Assembly (NCBI GenBank): GCA_016208645.1
Contig: JACQXP010000317.1
Span: 1-5,118, forward strand
Length of the DNA stretch: 5,118 nt
Direction: 5' to 3'
DNA from: Candidatus Methylomirabilota bacterium
GTDB lineage: Bacteria > Methylomirabilota > Methylomirabilia > Methylomirabilales > 2-02-FULL-66-22
The notes beneath the pieces were generated by a model that worked only from the letters and a program-made list of their open reading frames with translations, was not told the DNA's origin and ran no database searches. This document shows, piece by piece, positions 1 to 5,118 of the stretch (its first letter is position 1; each line of letters starts with the position of its first letter). The translations under genes and the position numbers were made by a program.

Positions 1-468
1 CACCTGAAGGCGCTGACGGAACAGGCTTACTACGCCGAGCAGACGAAGGCGGCCGCCCCCATCAAGGTCCTGGGCAGCTTCATGGCGGTCGTGATGGCCA
101 TTGGGGCCAGCTTCGCGGTGATGAACACCATGTACGCCGCCGTCGCGCGTCGCAGCCGCGAGATCGGGATCCTCAGGGTCCTGGGATTCCGGCCGGGGAG
201 CATCCTGCTCTCCTTCCTGACCGAGTCGCTGCTCCTGGCACTGGTGGGGGGAGTCGTGGGGTGCCTCCTGGCGCTGCCGATCCACGGGCTCTCCACCGGG
301 ACCACGAACTTCCGGACGTTCAGCGAGGTCTCTTTTGCCTTCCGCATCACCCCCGATCTCTTGCTCGGCGGCCTGGCGTTCTCCCTCGTGATGGGAGGCC
401 TGGGGGGCTTCCTGCCGGCCCGGCTGGCCTCGCGGCAGCCGATGATCGAGACGCTGCGGGAGGGGTAG
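1..468 (+). CDS. ABC transporter permease, MacB/FtsX type (3' part only)
   Basis: The reading frame is open from the first base and ends at TAG 466-468, so 155 C-terminal residues are visible and the start lies upstream. It is the inner-membrane permease half of a MacB-like export system. Three hydrophobic segments can be read at about residues 23-45, 70-94 and 119-140. Between the first two lies the typical FtsX-domain cytoplasmic link, ARRSREIGILRVLGF (49-63), which in the family contacts the ATPase. The protein ends with PARLASRQPMIETLREG, the usual ending of these permeases. The missing N-terminal part should contain the first transmembrane helix and the large periplasmic (MacB_PCD) domain. 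The adaptor and the ATPase of the same system follow on the same strand. Substrate cannot be told from this fragment. The family call is secure; whether it belongs to the MacB or the LolC/E branch cannot be settled without the periplasmic domain, but the adjacent adaptor favours MacB. Confidence 0.93.
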   Translation, partial: HLKALTEQAYYAEQTKAAAPIKVLGSFMAVVMAIGASFAVMNTMYAAVARRSREIGILRVLGFRPGSILLSFLTESLLLALVGGVVGCLLALPIHGLSTGTTNFRTFSEVSFAFRITPDLLLGGLAFSLVMGGLGGFLPARLASRQPMIETLREG

Positions 469-469
469 G

Positions 470-550
470 CAGAGCGGAGAGCTGAGAGCCGAGAGCCGCG
501 AGCCGAGGGCTGACGGCGGGCGGAGAGCCGAGAGCCGCGAGCCGAGAGAA
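470..550. repeat. Degenerate 7-bp tandem repeat (GAGAGCC unit)
   Basis: The gap between the permease stop and the adaptor start is filled by heptamers close to GAGAGCC. In phase from 470 they read CAGAGCG, GAGAGCT, GAGAGCC, GAGAGCC, GCGAGCC, GAGGGCT, GACGGCG. A 4-bp slip follows, then from 523 GAGAGCC, GAGAGCC, GCGAGCC, GAGAGAA. As a result a 24-bp stretch at 484-507 recurs exactly at 523-546, an offset of 39 bp. This suggests that one block was duplicated after the repeat had already diverged. The unit is not a multiple of three, and no start codon with a reasonable open frame uses it. It resembles the short tandemly repeated sequences known from intergenic DNA of cyanobacteria and some other bacteria. 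No function is evident; variation in copy number would only change the permease-adaptor spacing. Confidence 0.85.
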
Positions 551-574
551 GGATCAAACTCTCCGGGAAGGGGT

Positions 575-581
575 AAGGGGG
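575..581 (+). promoter_or_regulatory. Ribosome binding site of the HlyD-like adaptor gene
   Basis: AAGGGGG lies 13 bases before the ATG at 595. It is a purine-rich, moderately good Shine-Dalgarno match with slightly long spacing. It sits just after the heptamer repeat tract and supports the chosen start. Confidence 0.5.
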
Positions 582-594
582 ACGAACGCGCGCC

Positions 595-1944
595 ATGCCT
601 GATACACCAGACAGCCTGGAGGCCGCGCTGCAGACGCTCCGGATTGATCCGGGGCGGAAGAAAAAGGGCACGCGCCGGCGCCGCTCGTGGGTGCTGTACG
701 GGGTCACCGGACTGTTCGTGGTCCTCGCAGCCGGCGCCTTCCTCCTGCGCGGCCACCTGGACCCGATGGAGGTCGAGGTGGCCGTGGCGCAGCGACTGGA
801 TCCCGGGGCGCCGGCGCCGGTCCTCACGGCCGGGGGCTACATCGTCCCGCACCGCAAGATCGAGCTGGCGCCGAGGATCACCGGCCGGGTCGAGTGGATC
901 GGCGTGGAAAAAGCCGACAGGGTCGAGCGGGGGCAGGTAGTCCTGCGGATCGAGCAGCGGGAGTTCCTGGCGGCCGTGGACCGGGCCGAGGCGGCGCTGT
1001 TGGCGGCGCGGGCCCGGCTCAATGAGCTGGAGGCCGGCTCTCGCCCCGAGGAGATCGAGCGGGCCCGCGCGGCCCTGGAGGAGGCCCGTTCGAATGTTGC
1101 CAACGCCGCGCTGGAGCTGGATCGCTTCCAGCGACTGTACGCCGAGGGCGCGGTCTCACGCCAACTGCTGGACGGGGCCAAGAACCGGCACGAGGTCGCG
1201 CTGGCGCAGCGGAAGGCGGCAGAGCAGAGTTACGAGCTGACGCGGATCGGGCCGCGCCAGGAGCAGATCGACCTGGCCCGGGCGCAGGTCCGCGAGGCCG
1301 AGGCGGCCCTGCGGGCGGCCCAGGTGGACCTGGATAACACGCTGATCAGGGCGCCGGTCGCCGGGACGATCCTGGAGCGGCTGGTTGAGCCGGGCGAGAT
1401 CGTCACGACCTCCTTCATCGGGGGGCGGGGGGCCAAGTCCGCCGTCCTCTCCATGGCCAACCTCACGGTGCTGGACGTGGAGGTGGACGTGAGCCAGAAC
1501 GAGTTCCGCAAGGTCCGCCTGAACCAGCCGGCCACCATCGTGCCGGACGCCTTCCCGGACCGCACCTACCGCGGCTCCCTGACGGAACTGGCGCCGGAGG
1601 CGAACCGGCAGAAGGCGACCCTGCAGGTGAAGGTCCGGATCCTCGACCCGGACGAGGCCATCCGCCCGGAGATGAATGCCAAGGTCACGTTCCTGGAGCC
1701 GCCGCGGGCCACGCCCGCCGGGCCGCCGAAGGTCCTCGTCCCGAAAGAGGCGATCCTGACCCGCGAGGGACAGAGCCTCGTCTATTTGGCCAACGGCTCG
1801 AAGGCCGCCGGCCGCCCGGTGAAGATCGGCGCCGAGGTGGACGGGAAGGTCGAGGTCCTGGAGGGCCTCCAGGGCGGCGAGACGGTAATCGTCCGCGGGG
1901 TCGAGGCGCTGCGCGACGGGCAGCGGCTGCGGATCAAGCGGTGA
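595..1944 (+). CDS. Periplasmic adaptor (membrane fusion protein), HlyD/MacA type
   Basis: A 449-residue membrane fusion protein that would link the inner-membrane ABC pump to an outer-membrane channel. A basic cytoplasmic stretch (KKKGTRRRR, 22-30) precedes one membrane anchor at about 32-51. The first lipoyl half follows at about 79-124, then a long alanine-, glutamate- and arginine-rich helical hairpin at about 125-246. That hairpin is almost without glycine or proline except near its turns, so it should form a coiled coil. The second lipoyl half opens with the family motif LDNTLIRAPVAGTI (246-259). A beta-barrel region (about 290-370) and a C-terminal membrane-proximal domain complete the normal order. 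It sits between the permease and the ATPase of the same system, 126 bp after the former and 54 bp before the latter. The start at ATG 595 keeps the whole anchor and has a purine-rich site upstream. The gene is intact. Substrate is unknown; antibiotics, lipids and peptides are all possible for this family. Confidence 0.95.
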   Translation: MPDTPDSLEAALQTLRIDPGRKKKGTRRRRSWVLYGVTGLFVVLAAGAFLLRGHLDPMEVEVAVAQRLDPGAPAPVLTAGGYIVPHRKIELAPRITGRVEWIGVEKADRVERGQVVLRIEQREFLAAVDRAEAALLAARARLNELEAGSRPEEIERARAALEEARSNVANAALELDRFQRLYAEGAVSRQLLDGAKNRHEVALAQRKAAEQSYELTRIGPRQEQIDLARAQVREAEAALRAAQVDLDNTLIRAPVAGTILERLVEPGEIVTTSFIGGRGAKSAVLSMANLTVLDVEVDVSQNEFRKVRLNQPATIVPDAFPDRTYRGSLTELAPEANRQKATLQVKVRILDPDEAIRPEMNAKVTFLEPPRATPAGPPKVLVPKEAILTREGQSLVYLANGSKAAGRPVKIGAEVDGKVEVLEGLQGGETVIVRGVEALRDGQRLRIKR

Positions 1945-1998
1945 GGCCGGGACAGAGCACTTGGCGGTTGATCTTCTTGGAGCGAGGCTGACCCGGAG

Positions 1999-2682
1999 AT
2001 GGGATCGCCGAAGATCGTTCAGGTCGAGCATCTCTTCAAGGTCTTCCGGCGGGATACCACGGAAGTTGTGGCATTAGACGACGTGAGTCTGGACGTGGCC
2101 GAGGGCGAGTTCGTCGCCCTGATGGGCCCCTCGGGGTCGGGCAAGACCACGCTGCTCAACATCATCGCCGGGATCGACCGGGCGACCTCCGGGCAGGTGG
2201 CCATCGGCGGGACCGACATCGCCGAACTGGACGAGGACGAGCTGGCCGAGTGGCGTAACCACCAGATCGGCTTCATCTTCCAGACCCTGAACCTGATCCC
2301 CGTCCTGACCGCCGTCGAGAACGTCGAGCTGCCTCTCCTCCTCACCGACCTCGGCCGGGCCGAGCGGCGGGCCCACGCCGAGACCGCCCTGGCCCTGGTG
2401 GGACTGGCCGACCGGATGGAGCACCGCCCGCGGCAACTGTCCGGCGGGCAGGAGCAGCGGGTCGCCATCGCCCGTTCCCTGGTGACCGATCCCGCCCTGG
2501 TGCTGGCCGACGAGCCAACCGGCGATCTTGACGCCAAGTCGGCGCACGAGGTCCTCACGATCCTGAGCCGCCTGAACCGGGAGTTCGGGAAGACGATCAT
2601 CATGGTCACCCACGATCCGAAAGCAGCCGGGGTGGCTTCCGTCGTGCGACACCTGGACAAGGGCCTCCTCCTGCCATTGTAG
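1999..2682 (+). CDS. ABC transporter ATPase, MacB/LolD type
   Basis: A 227-residue cytoplasmic ATPase that powers the adjacent FtsX-type permease. All ATPase motifs are intact: Walker A GPSGSGKTT (43-51), Q-loop Gln95 within FIFQTLNLIP, signature LSGGQ (147-151), Walker B LVLADE (167-172), D-loop GDLD (175-178) and the switch histidine His205 in VTHD. FQTLNLIPVLTAVENVELPL and ADEPTGDLD are typical of the MacB/LolD/FtsE group. The signature is followed by EQR, where QQR is commoner, which should be harmless. Length matches the stand-alone ATPase form, so the pump has separate ATPase and permease subunits rather than a fused MacB. The start at ATG 1999 has a purine-rich stretch GGAGCGAGG (1979-1987) upstream; the 54-bp gap to the adaptor holds no obvious terminator. 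Cotranscription with the two genes upstream is likely. Confidence 0.96.
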   Translation: MGSPKIVQVEHLFKVFRRDTTEVVALDDVSLDVAEGEFVALMGPSGSGKTTLLNIIAGIDRATSGQVAIGGTDIAELDEDELAEWRNHQIGFIFQTLNLIPVLTAVENVELPLLLTDLGRAERRAHAETALALVGLADRMEHRPRQLSGGQEQRVAIARSLVTDPALVLADEPTGDLDAKSAHEVLTILSRLNREFGKTIIMVTHDPKAAGVASVVRHLDKGLLLPL

Positions 2683-2750
2683 AGGACCACGACCCGCATC
2701 GCGCCTTTCTTCCTGGTCCGGACCGCACGGTGCATTTCCTCCCCCCGGAA

Positions 2751-2785
2751 CGTCGTGAACCGGATGGTTCCTGTCCGGTTCGACG
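2751..2785 (+). terminator. Stem-loop after the transporter genes, possible terminator
   Basis: The arms CGTCGTGAACCGGA (2751-2764) and TCCGGTTCGACG (2774-2785) pair over 12 bp, with a 2-nt bulge in the left arm and a 9-nt loop. The inner 8 bp are perfect. It lies 68 bp after the ATPase stop in a pyrimidine-rich gap. A proper T-run is missing; only a CTTTCCC stretch follows. It may therefore be a weak or factor-assisted terminator, or an RNA-stabilising hairpin. A shorter 10-bp palindrome, GGTCCGGACC (2715-2724), precedes it. Confidence 0.35.
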
Positions 2786-2849
2786 CGCTTTCCCTGCCGC
2801 CATTCTGGTCGCGGAATCGTCTGGCTGCCGTACAAACTTCCATCCGTGC

Positions 2850-2877
2850 TTGCATTCCTCAAAGGCCTGCCTAGATT
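2850..2877 (+). promoter_or_regulatory. Weak sigma70-like promoter candidate before the SagB-like gene
   Basis: TTGCAT (2850-2855) and TAGATT (2872-2877) are separated by 16 bp and end 31 bp before the ATG at 2909. They match the consensus boxes at about 3 of 6 and 4 of 6 positions, which is weak. The position in the longest gap of the window, after a stem-loop, is what makes a promoter here plausible. Confidence 0.22.
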
Positions 2878-2896
2878 CCTGAAGAGGGGGTTCGGG

Positions 2897-2903
2897 AAGG
2901 AGG
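2897..2903 (+). promoter_or_regulatory. Strong ribosome binding site deciding the SagB-like start
   Basis: AAGGAGG is a perfect Shine-Dalgarno core, 5 bases before ATG 2909. It selects this start over an in-frame GTG at 2846, which would add 21 residues in front of the twin-arginine motif. Confidence 0.8.
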
Positions 2904-2908
2904 AGACG

Positions 2909-3616
2909 ATGACTCGGCGCACGGTGCTCCGCGGGGTGGCGGCCATGACGAGCATGGCCTCAGTGAGCGCGCGGCGCGGGAGGATCGCGATGGCGCATGA
3001 CAAGTCCGGGAGCCCCTCAACGGATCGATGCGACATCCAGCTCCCAAAGCCGAGCCTCAAGGGAAAACTCACCTTAGAAGAAGCCATTGCCCGCCGCCGC
3101 TCCGTGCGGGAATTTGCCGATCACCCGTTGAGCCTGGAAGAGGTGGGGCAGCTCCTCTGGGCGACGGAGGGCATCACCGGCCACGCGTCCTACCTCCGGG
3201 CGCATCCGTCGGCCGGCGGGCTGCACCCGCTGGAGGTGTACGTGCTCGATGCGGACGGAGTTTTCCATTACGAACCGGAGAAGCACCGGCTGCGGCCGGT
3301 GCGGGAAGGCGACCTGCGGGGCGACCTGGCGAAGGCGGCGCACCGGCAGTGGTTCATCACGGATGCGGTGTGCGTCATCGCCATCACGGCCGTCTATGCG
3401 CGGACGACAGGCAAGTACGGGGACCGGGGACGCATGCGGTACGTTCCCATGGATGCCGCGCACGCCGCGCAGAACGTCCTGCTTCAGGCGGTGGCGCTGG
3501 GCCTGGGGGCGGTGCCGGTGGGCGCCTTTGACGATGAGGCGGTCCGGGCGGTCCTGGGCGTATCCGCCAACGAGGTGCCGCTCTATCTCATCCCGGTCGG
3601 GAAGGGCAGGGGATGA
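2909..3616 (+). CDS. SagB/ThcOx-family FMN-dependent oxidoreductase with Tat-like signal
   Basis: A 235-residue nitroreductase-fold protein, nearest to the SagB/ThcOx branch, whose known members oxidise azolines to azoles in modified peptides using FMN. Seen: RRRSVREF (62-69), the usual FMN-phosphate-binding start of the fold; PSAGGLHPLEVYVL (100-113), the SagB-type signature; GKYGDRG (168-174) with a Lys-Tyr pair that, from memory, is needed in azoline oxidases; MDAAHAAQNVLLQAVALGLG (181-200), where family members usually carry Glu instead of Asp182; and a terminal LIPVGKG. The N-terminus TRRTVLRGVAAM (2-13) fits a twin-arginine signal with a weak hydrophobic stretch; VSA (19-21) or AMA (27-29) could be the cleavage site. 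Export with bound FMN would suit Tat. No YcaO cyclodehydratase or precursor peptide is visible, so azole formation should not be assumed. The AmrS-type gene follows on the same strand after 124 bp. The family call is secure; substrate is unknown. Confidence 0.9.
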   Translation: MTRRTVLRGVAAMTSMASVSARRGRIAMAHDKSGSPSTDRCDIQLPKPSLKGKLTLEEAIARRRSVREFADHPLSLEEVGQLLWATEGITGHASYLRAHPSAGGLHPLEVYVLDADGVFHYEPEKHRLRPVREGDLRGDLAKAAHRQWFITDAVCVIAITAVYARTTGKYGDRGRMRYVPMDAAHAAQNVLLQAVALGLGAVPVGAFDDEAVRAVLGVSANEVPLYLIPVGKGRG

Positions 3617-3619
3617 GTG

Positions 3620-3728
3620 AGAATGCGGAATGAAAGCGGGAAGCGAGGGGCGGCTTACGAGCAGGAGCGTACGAAGGTACGAATGTACGAATGGACGGGC
3701 GGAAGGCGGAATGGGGAATGCGGATGAC
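3620..3728. repeat. Short tandem repeats of 8-bp and 7-bp units
   Basis: Three repeat blocks fill most of the SagB-AmrS gap. Two heptamers, AGAATGC and GGAATGA, occupy 3620-3633. Three octamers, GTACGAAG, GTACGAAT and GTACGAAT, occupy 3669-3692, with a diverged copy at 3655-3662 (TTACGAGC). Four heptamers, GGAAGGC, GGAATGG, GGAATGC and GGATGAC, occupy 3701-3728. The first and last blocks share the GGAATGC-like unit, so they flank the octamer block. Most units contain ATG or GAATG, giving ATGs at 3623, 3630, 3683, 3691, 3711, 3718 and 3724 in mixed frames. The tract is unrelated in sequence to the GAGAGCC tract at 470-550. No dyad symmetry typical of a terminator was found. Confidence 0.8.
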
Positions 3729-3740
3729 GGGGGCAGAGGC

Positions 3741-4817
3741 GTGAAGCACAGTGGCAGGTTCATCTGGCCGGCCTTGCTCCAAGAGAGGGACGGACGGTAC
3801 GTCCGCTGCCTCACCTGCGAGCGGCGGTGTCGCCTCGTGGAGGGCGGGACGGGCTGGTGCCGGACCCGCCGCAACATGGACGGGGTCCTGCATACCCTCA
3901 TCTACGGTGCCGTCTCGTCCGTCTGGGCGAATCCCATCGAGAAAAAGCCGCTGTACCATTTCCACCCTGGGACGGACGCCCTCACGTGCGGGAGCTGGGG
4001 GTGTAACTTCGGCTGCCCCTGGTGCCAGAACTGGGAGATGAGCAAGGAGGCGCCGCCGGCCTTCGGCCCCTTCACGTCTCCCGCGGCCTTCGTGGACGAG
4101 GCCCGTCGCCTCGGCTGTCAGGGCACCTCCATCAGTTTCAACGAGCCCACCCTGTCCCTGGAGTGGTCCCTGGAGGTTTTTCGCCTGGCCCGGGCTCGGG
4201 GCCTCTACAACACCTTTGTCACCAACGGCTACATGACGCCGGAGGCTCTGCACCTCTTGAGCGAGGCGGGCCTGGATGGGATGAACGTGGACGTGAAGGG
4301 CGGGGCAGCAGCGGTCCGGCGCCATTGCAGGGGGATAGATGTCGAGAAGGTGTGGAGGGCCTGCGGCTTGGCGTGGCAAGCGGGGGTGCACCTGGAACTC
4401 ACCACGCTGGTCGTTCCCGGGGTCAACGACGACGATTGCTCCCTTCGGGCGATCGCCGGGGGCATCGTGTCCGAGTTAGGTGCCGACGTGCCATGGCACG
4501 TGAGCGCCTACTATCCGGCCTATCGGTTTCAGGTGCCGCCAACGCCCCTTACGACGCTGGAGCGGGCCCGGGCGATCGGGCGAGAGGCCGGCCTCCGGTT
4601 CGTATACCTGGGGAACGTGCCGGGCCATCCCTCGGATAACACTACCTGCCCCGACTGTGGTATCCTACTCATCAAACGATGGGGCCTGGCCGTCCTTCAG
4701 AATCGCCTGCGGGATGGATCCTGCCCCAGGTGCGGGACGGCGATCCCGGGAGTCTGGGGCCTGGTGCCGCGGGACGCGAACAGGACATCGCAGGCACGAA
4801 ATGGGTGGACTCGCTGA
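3741..4817 (+). CDS. amrS: AmmeMemoRadiSam system radical SAM enzyme (AmrS)
   Basis: A 358-residue cytosolic radical SAM enzyme of the AmrS family, often mislabelled pyruvate formate-lyase activating enzyme. The cluster motif is C88-x3-C92-x2-C95 in GCNFGCPWCQNW, which would bind a [4Fe-4S] cluster and SAM. Other family landmarks are GTSISFNEPTL (128-138), TNGYMTPEA (161-169), MNVDVKG (181-187), LELTTLVVPGVNDDD (about 218-232), PWHVSAYYPAYRF (about 251-263) and VYLGNVPG. Four N-terminal cysteines (C23, C26, C30, C40) and a C-terminal CPDCG/CPRCG pair (C303, C306, C328, C331) suggest an extra metal site and a zinc ribbon; both are usual here. The family is linked with Memo and AMMECR1 proteins, neither of which is visible; its biochemical role is not settled in my knowledge. 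I chose GTG 3741 because family similarity begins there, with GGGGG at 3729-3733 upstream. ATG 3711 and ATG 3630 are in-frame alternatives inside the repeat tract. Confidence 0.93.
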   Translation: MKHSGRFIWPALLQERDGRYVRCLTCERRCRLVEGGTGWCRTRRNMDGVLHTLIYGAVSSVWANPIEKKPLYHFHPGTDALTCGSWGCNFGCPWCQNWEMSKEAPPAFGPFTSPAAFVDEARRLGCQGTSISFNEPTLSLEWSLEVFRLARARGLYNTFVTNGYMTPEALHLLSEAGLDGMNVDVKGGAAAVRRHCRGIDVEKVWRACGLAWQAGVHLELTTLVVPGVNDDDCSLRAIAGGIVSELGADVPWHVSAYYPAYRFQVPPTPLTTLERARAIGREAGLRFVYLGNVPGHPSDNTTCPDCGILLIKRWGLAVLQNRLRDGSCPRCGTAIPGVWGLVPRDANRTSQARNGWTR

Positions 4818-4818
4818 T

Positions 4819-5118
4819 ATGACACAAGCGCTTGGCATCCCTGCTGCCAGCGGTCCGGCAAGGGCCCGAGGCTCAGGACGAGGCATCCACCCAGGGAGGG
4901 CTCTCTGGTTATTGGCACTGTTCGTGGTGGGCTGCGCGCGTGCGCCCGTGGCGATCCCGACGGAGCCGATGGAGGCGTACGCGTTCCGTCAGACGCAGGG
5001 GGGCGTCCGCGTCGCGGTGGATCAGTTCTATACGGTGGAGCGAACCCGGGGGGCCTTCCACGGGGGCGAGGAATTCGCCGAGAAGGGCCTGCTTCCCGTG
5101 CGGGCGATCATCGAGAAC
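4819..5118 (+). CDS. Predicted lipoprotein, 5' part only
   Basis: An open frame begins at ATG 4819, one base after the AmrS stop, and stays open for 100 codons to the window edge. After a 28-residue glycine- and arginine-rich leader comes the hydrophobic stretch ALWLLALFVVGC (28-39), ending in a lipobox (VVGC) with Cys39 as the likely lipidated residue. The mature part begins ARAPVAIPTEP and continues with GGVRVAVDQFYTVERTR and KGLLPVRAIIEN. The latter looks like an all-beta periplasmic lipoprotein in which a valine-rich strand leads to a PVR-IIEN segment, a pattern I associate with uncharacterised lipoproteins. The leader is longer than usual, so a later start is possible, though no good in-frame ATG precedes the hydrophobic stretch. 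GGTGG (4804-4808) could serve as ribosome binding site. The 1-bp spacing suggests translational coupling to AmrS. Function unknown; the C-terminus is missing. Confidence 0.75.
   Translation, partial: MTQALGIPAASGPARARGSGRGIHPGRALWLLALFVVGCARAPVAIPTEPMEAYAFRQTQGGVRVAVDQFYTVERTRGAFHGGEEFAEKGLLPVRAIIEN

Noticed and set aside
470..550. CRISPR-like array.
   Set aside because: The units are 7 bp and contiguous, with no spacers between them; no cas genes are present.
2846..2908. GTG 2846 as the start of the SagB-like gene.
   Set aside because: It has no good ribosome binding site, whereas ATG 2909 has AAGGAGG at ideal spacing and reveals a twin-arginine motif at the very N-terminus.
2074..3087. 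Long open frames on the minus strand, up to 337 codons, across the ATPase gene and the following gap.
   Set aside because: They mirror the well-supported ATPase gene, have low-complexity Arg/Gly/Gln-rich translations without recognisable motifs, and long antisense frames are expected in GC-rich DNA.
2909..3616. Thiazole/oxazole-modified microcin cluster based on the SagB-like gene.
   Set aside because: No YcaO protein, E1-like partner or short precursor peptide is visible within the window.
3630..3740. ATG 3630 as the AmrS start, giving 395 residues.
   Set aside because: The added 37 residues are translated tandem repeats with no family likeness; similarity begins just after GTG 3741.
3588..4391. 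Minus-strand open frame of 267 codons opposite AmrS.
   Set aside because: AmrS on the + strand has full family motifs; the antisense translation is Pro/Arg/Ala-rich and matches nothing I know.
3741..4817. Pyruvate formate-lyase activating enzyme.
   Set aside because: The extra N-terminal cysteines, the NVPGHPSDNTTCPDCG-type C-terminus and the PWHVSAYYP motif are those of AmrS, and no glycyl radical enzyme gene is nearby.

Overview
The window is GC-rich bacterial DNA (roughly two-thirds G+C by eye) with every gene on the + strand and little non-coding space. The high GC, a HlyD-type adaptor with a double-membrane architecture, a Tat-type signal and a lipoprotein signal fit a Gram-negative, possibly uncultivated soil or groundwater lineage (NC10/Methylomirabilota, Rokubacteria or a related group). 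That placement is a guess from style, not from a marker gene.

Left block (1-2682): a tripartite MacAB-like export system in the order permease (C-terminal part only), periplasmic adaptor (HlyD/MacA type), ATPase (MacB/LolD type). The three genes point the same way and very probably form one transcript. The gap between permease and adaptor holds a degenerate 7-bp tandem repeat (470-550).

A 226-bp gap (2683-2908) with a 12-bp stem-loop and no credible gene separates this block from the next. It is the most likely transcription boundary.

Right block (2909-5118): a SagB/ThcOx-family FMN oxidoreductase with an apparent twin-arginine signal, then an AmrS-type radical SAM enzyme (the radical SAM member of the AmmeMemoRadiSam trio), then the first 100 codons of a lipoprotein that starts one base after the AmrS stop and runs off the window. 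The gap between SagB and AmrS again contains short tandem repeats, with 8-bp and 7-bp units different from those on the left. These run up to the AmrS start and make it ambiguous; I favour the GTG at 3741.

The most interesting points are the pairing of a probably exported stand-alone SagB-like flavoenzyme with AmrS and a lipoprotein, without visible YcaO, Memo or AMMECR1 genes, and the two unrelated short tandem-repeat tracts in neighbouring intergenic gaps. The functional link between SagB and AmrS is inferred only from gene order.
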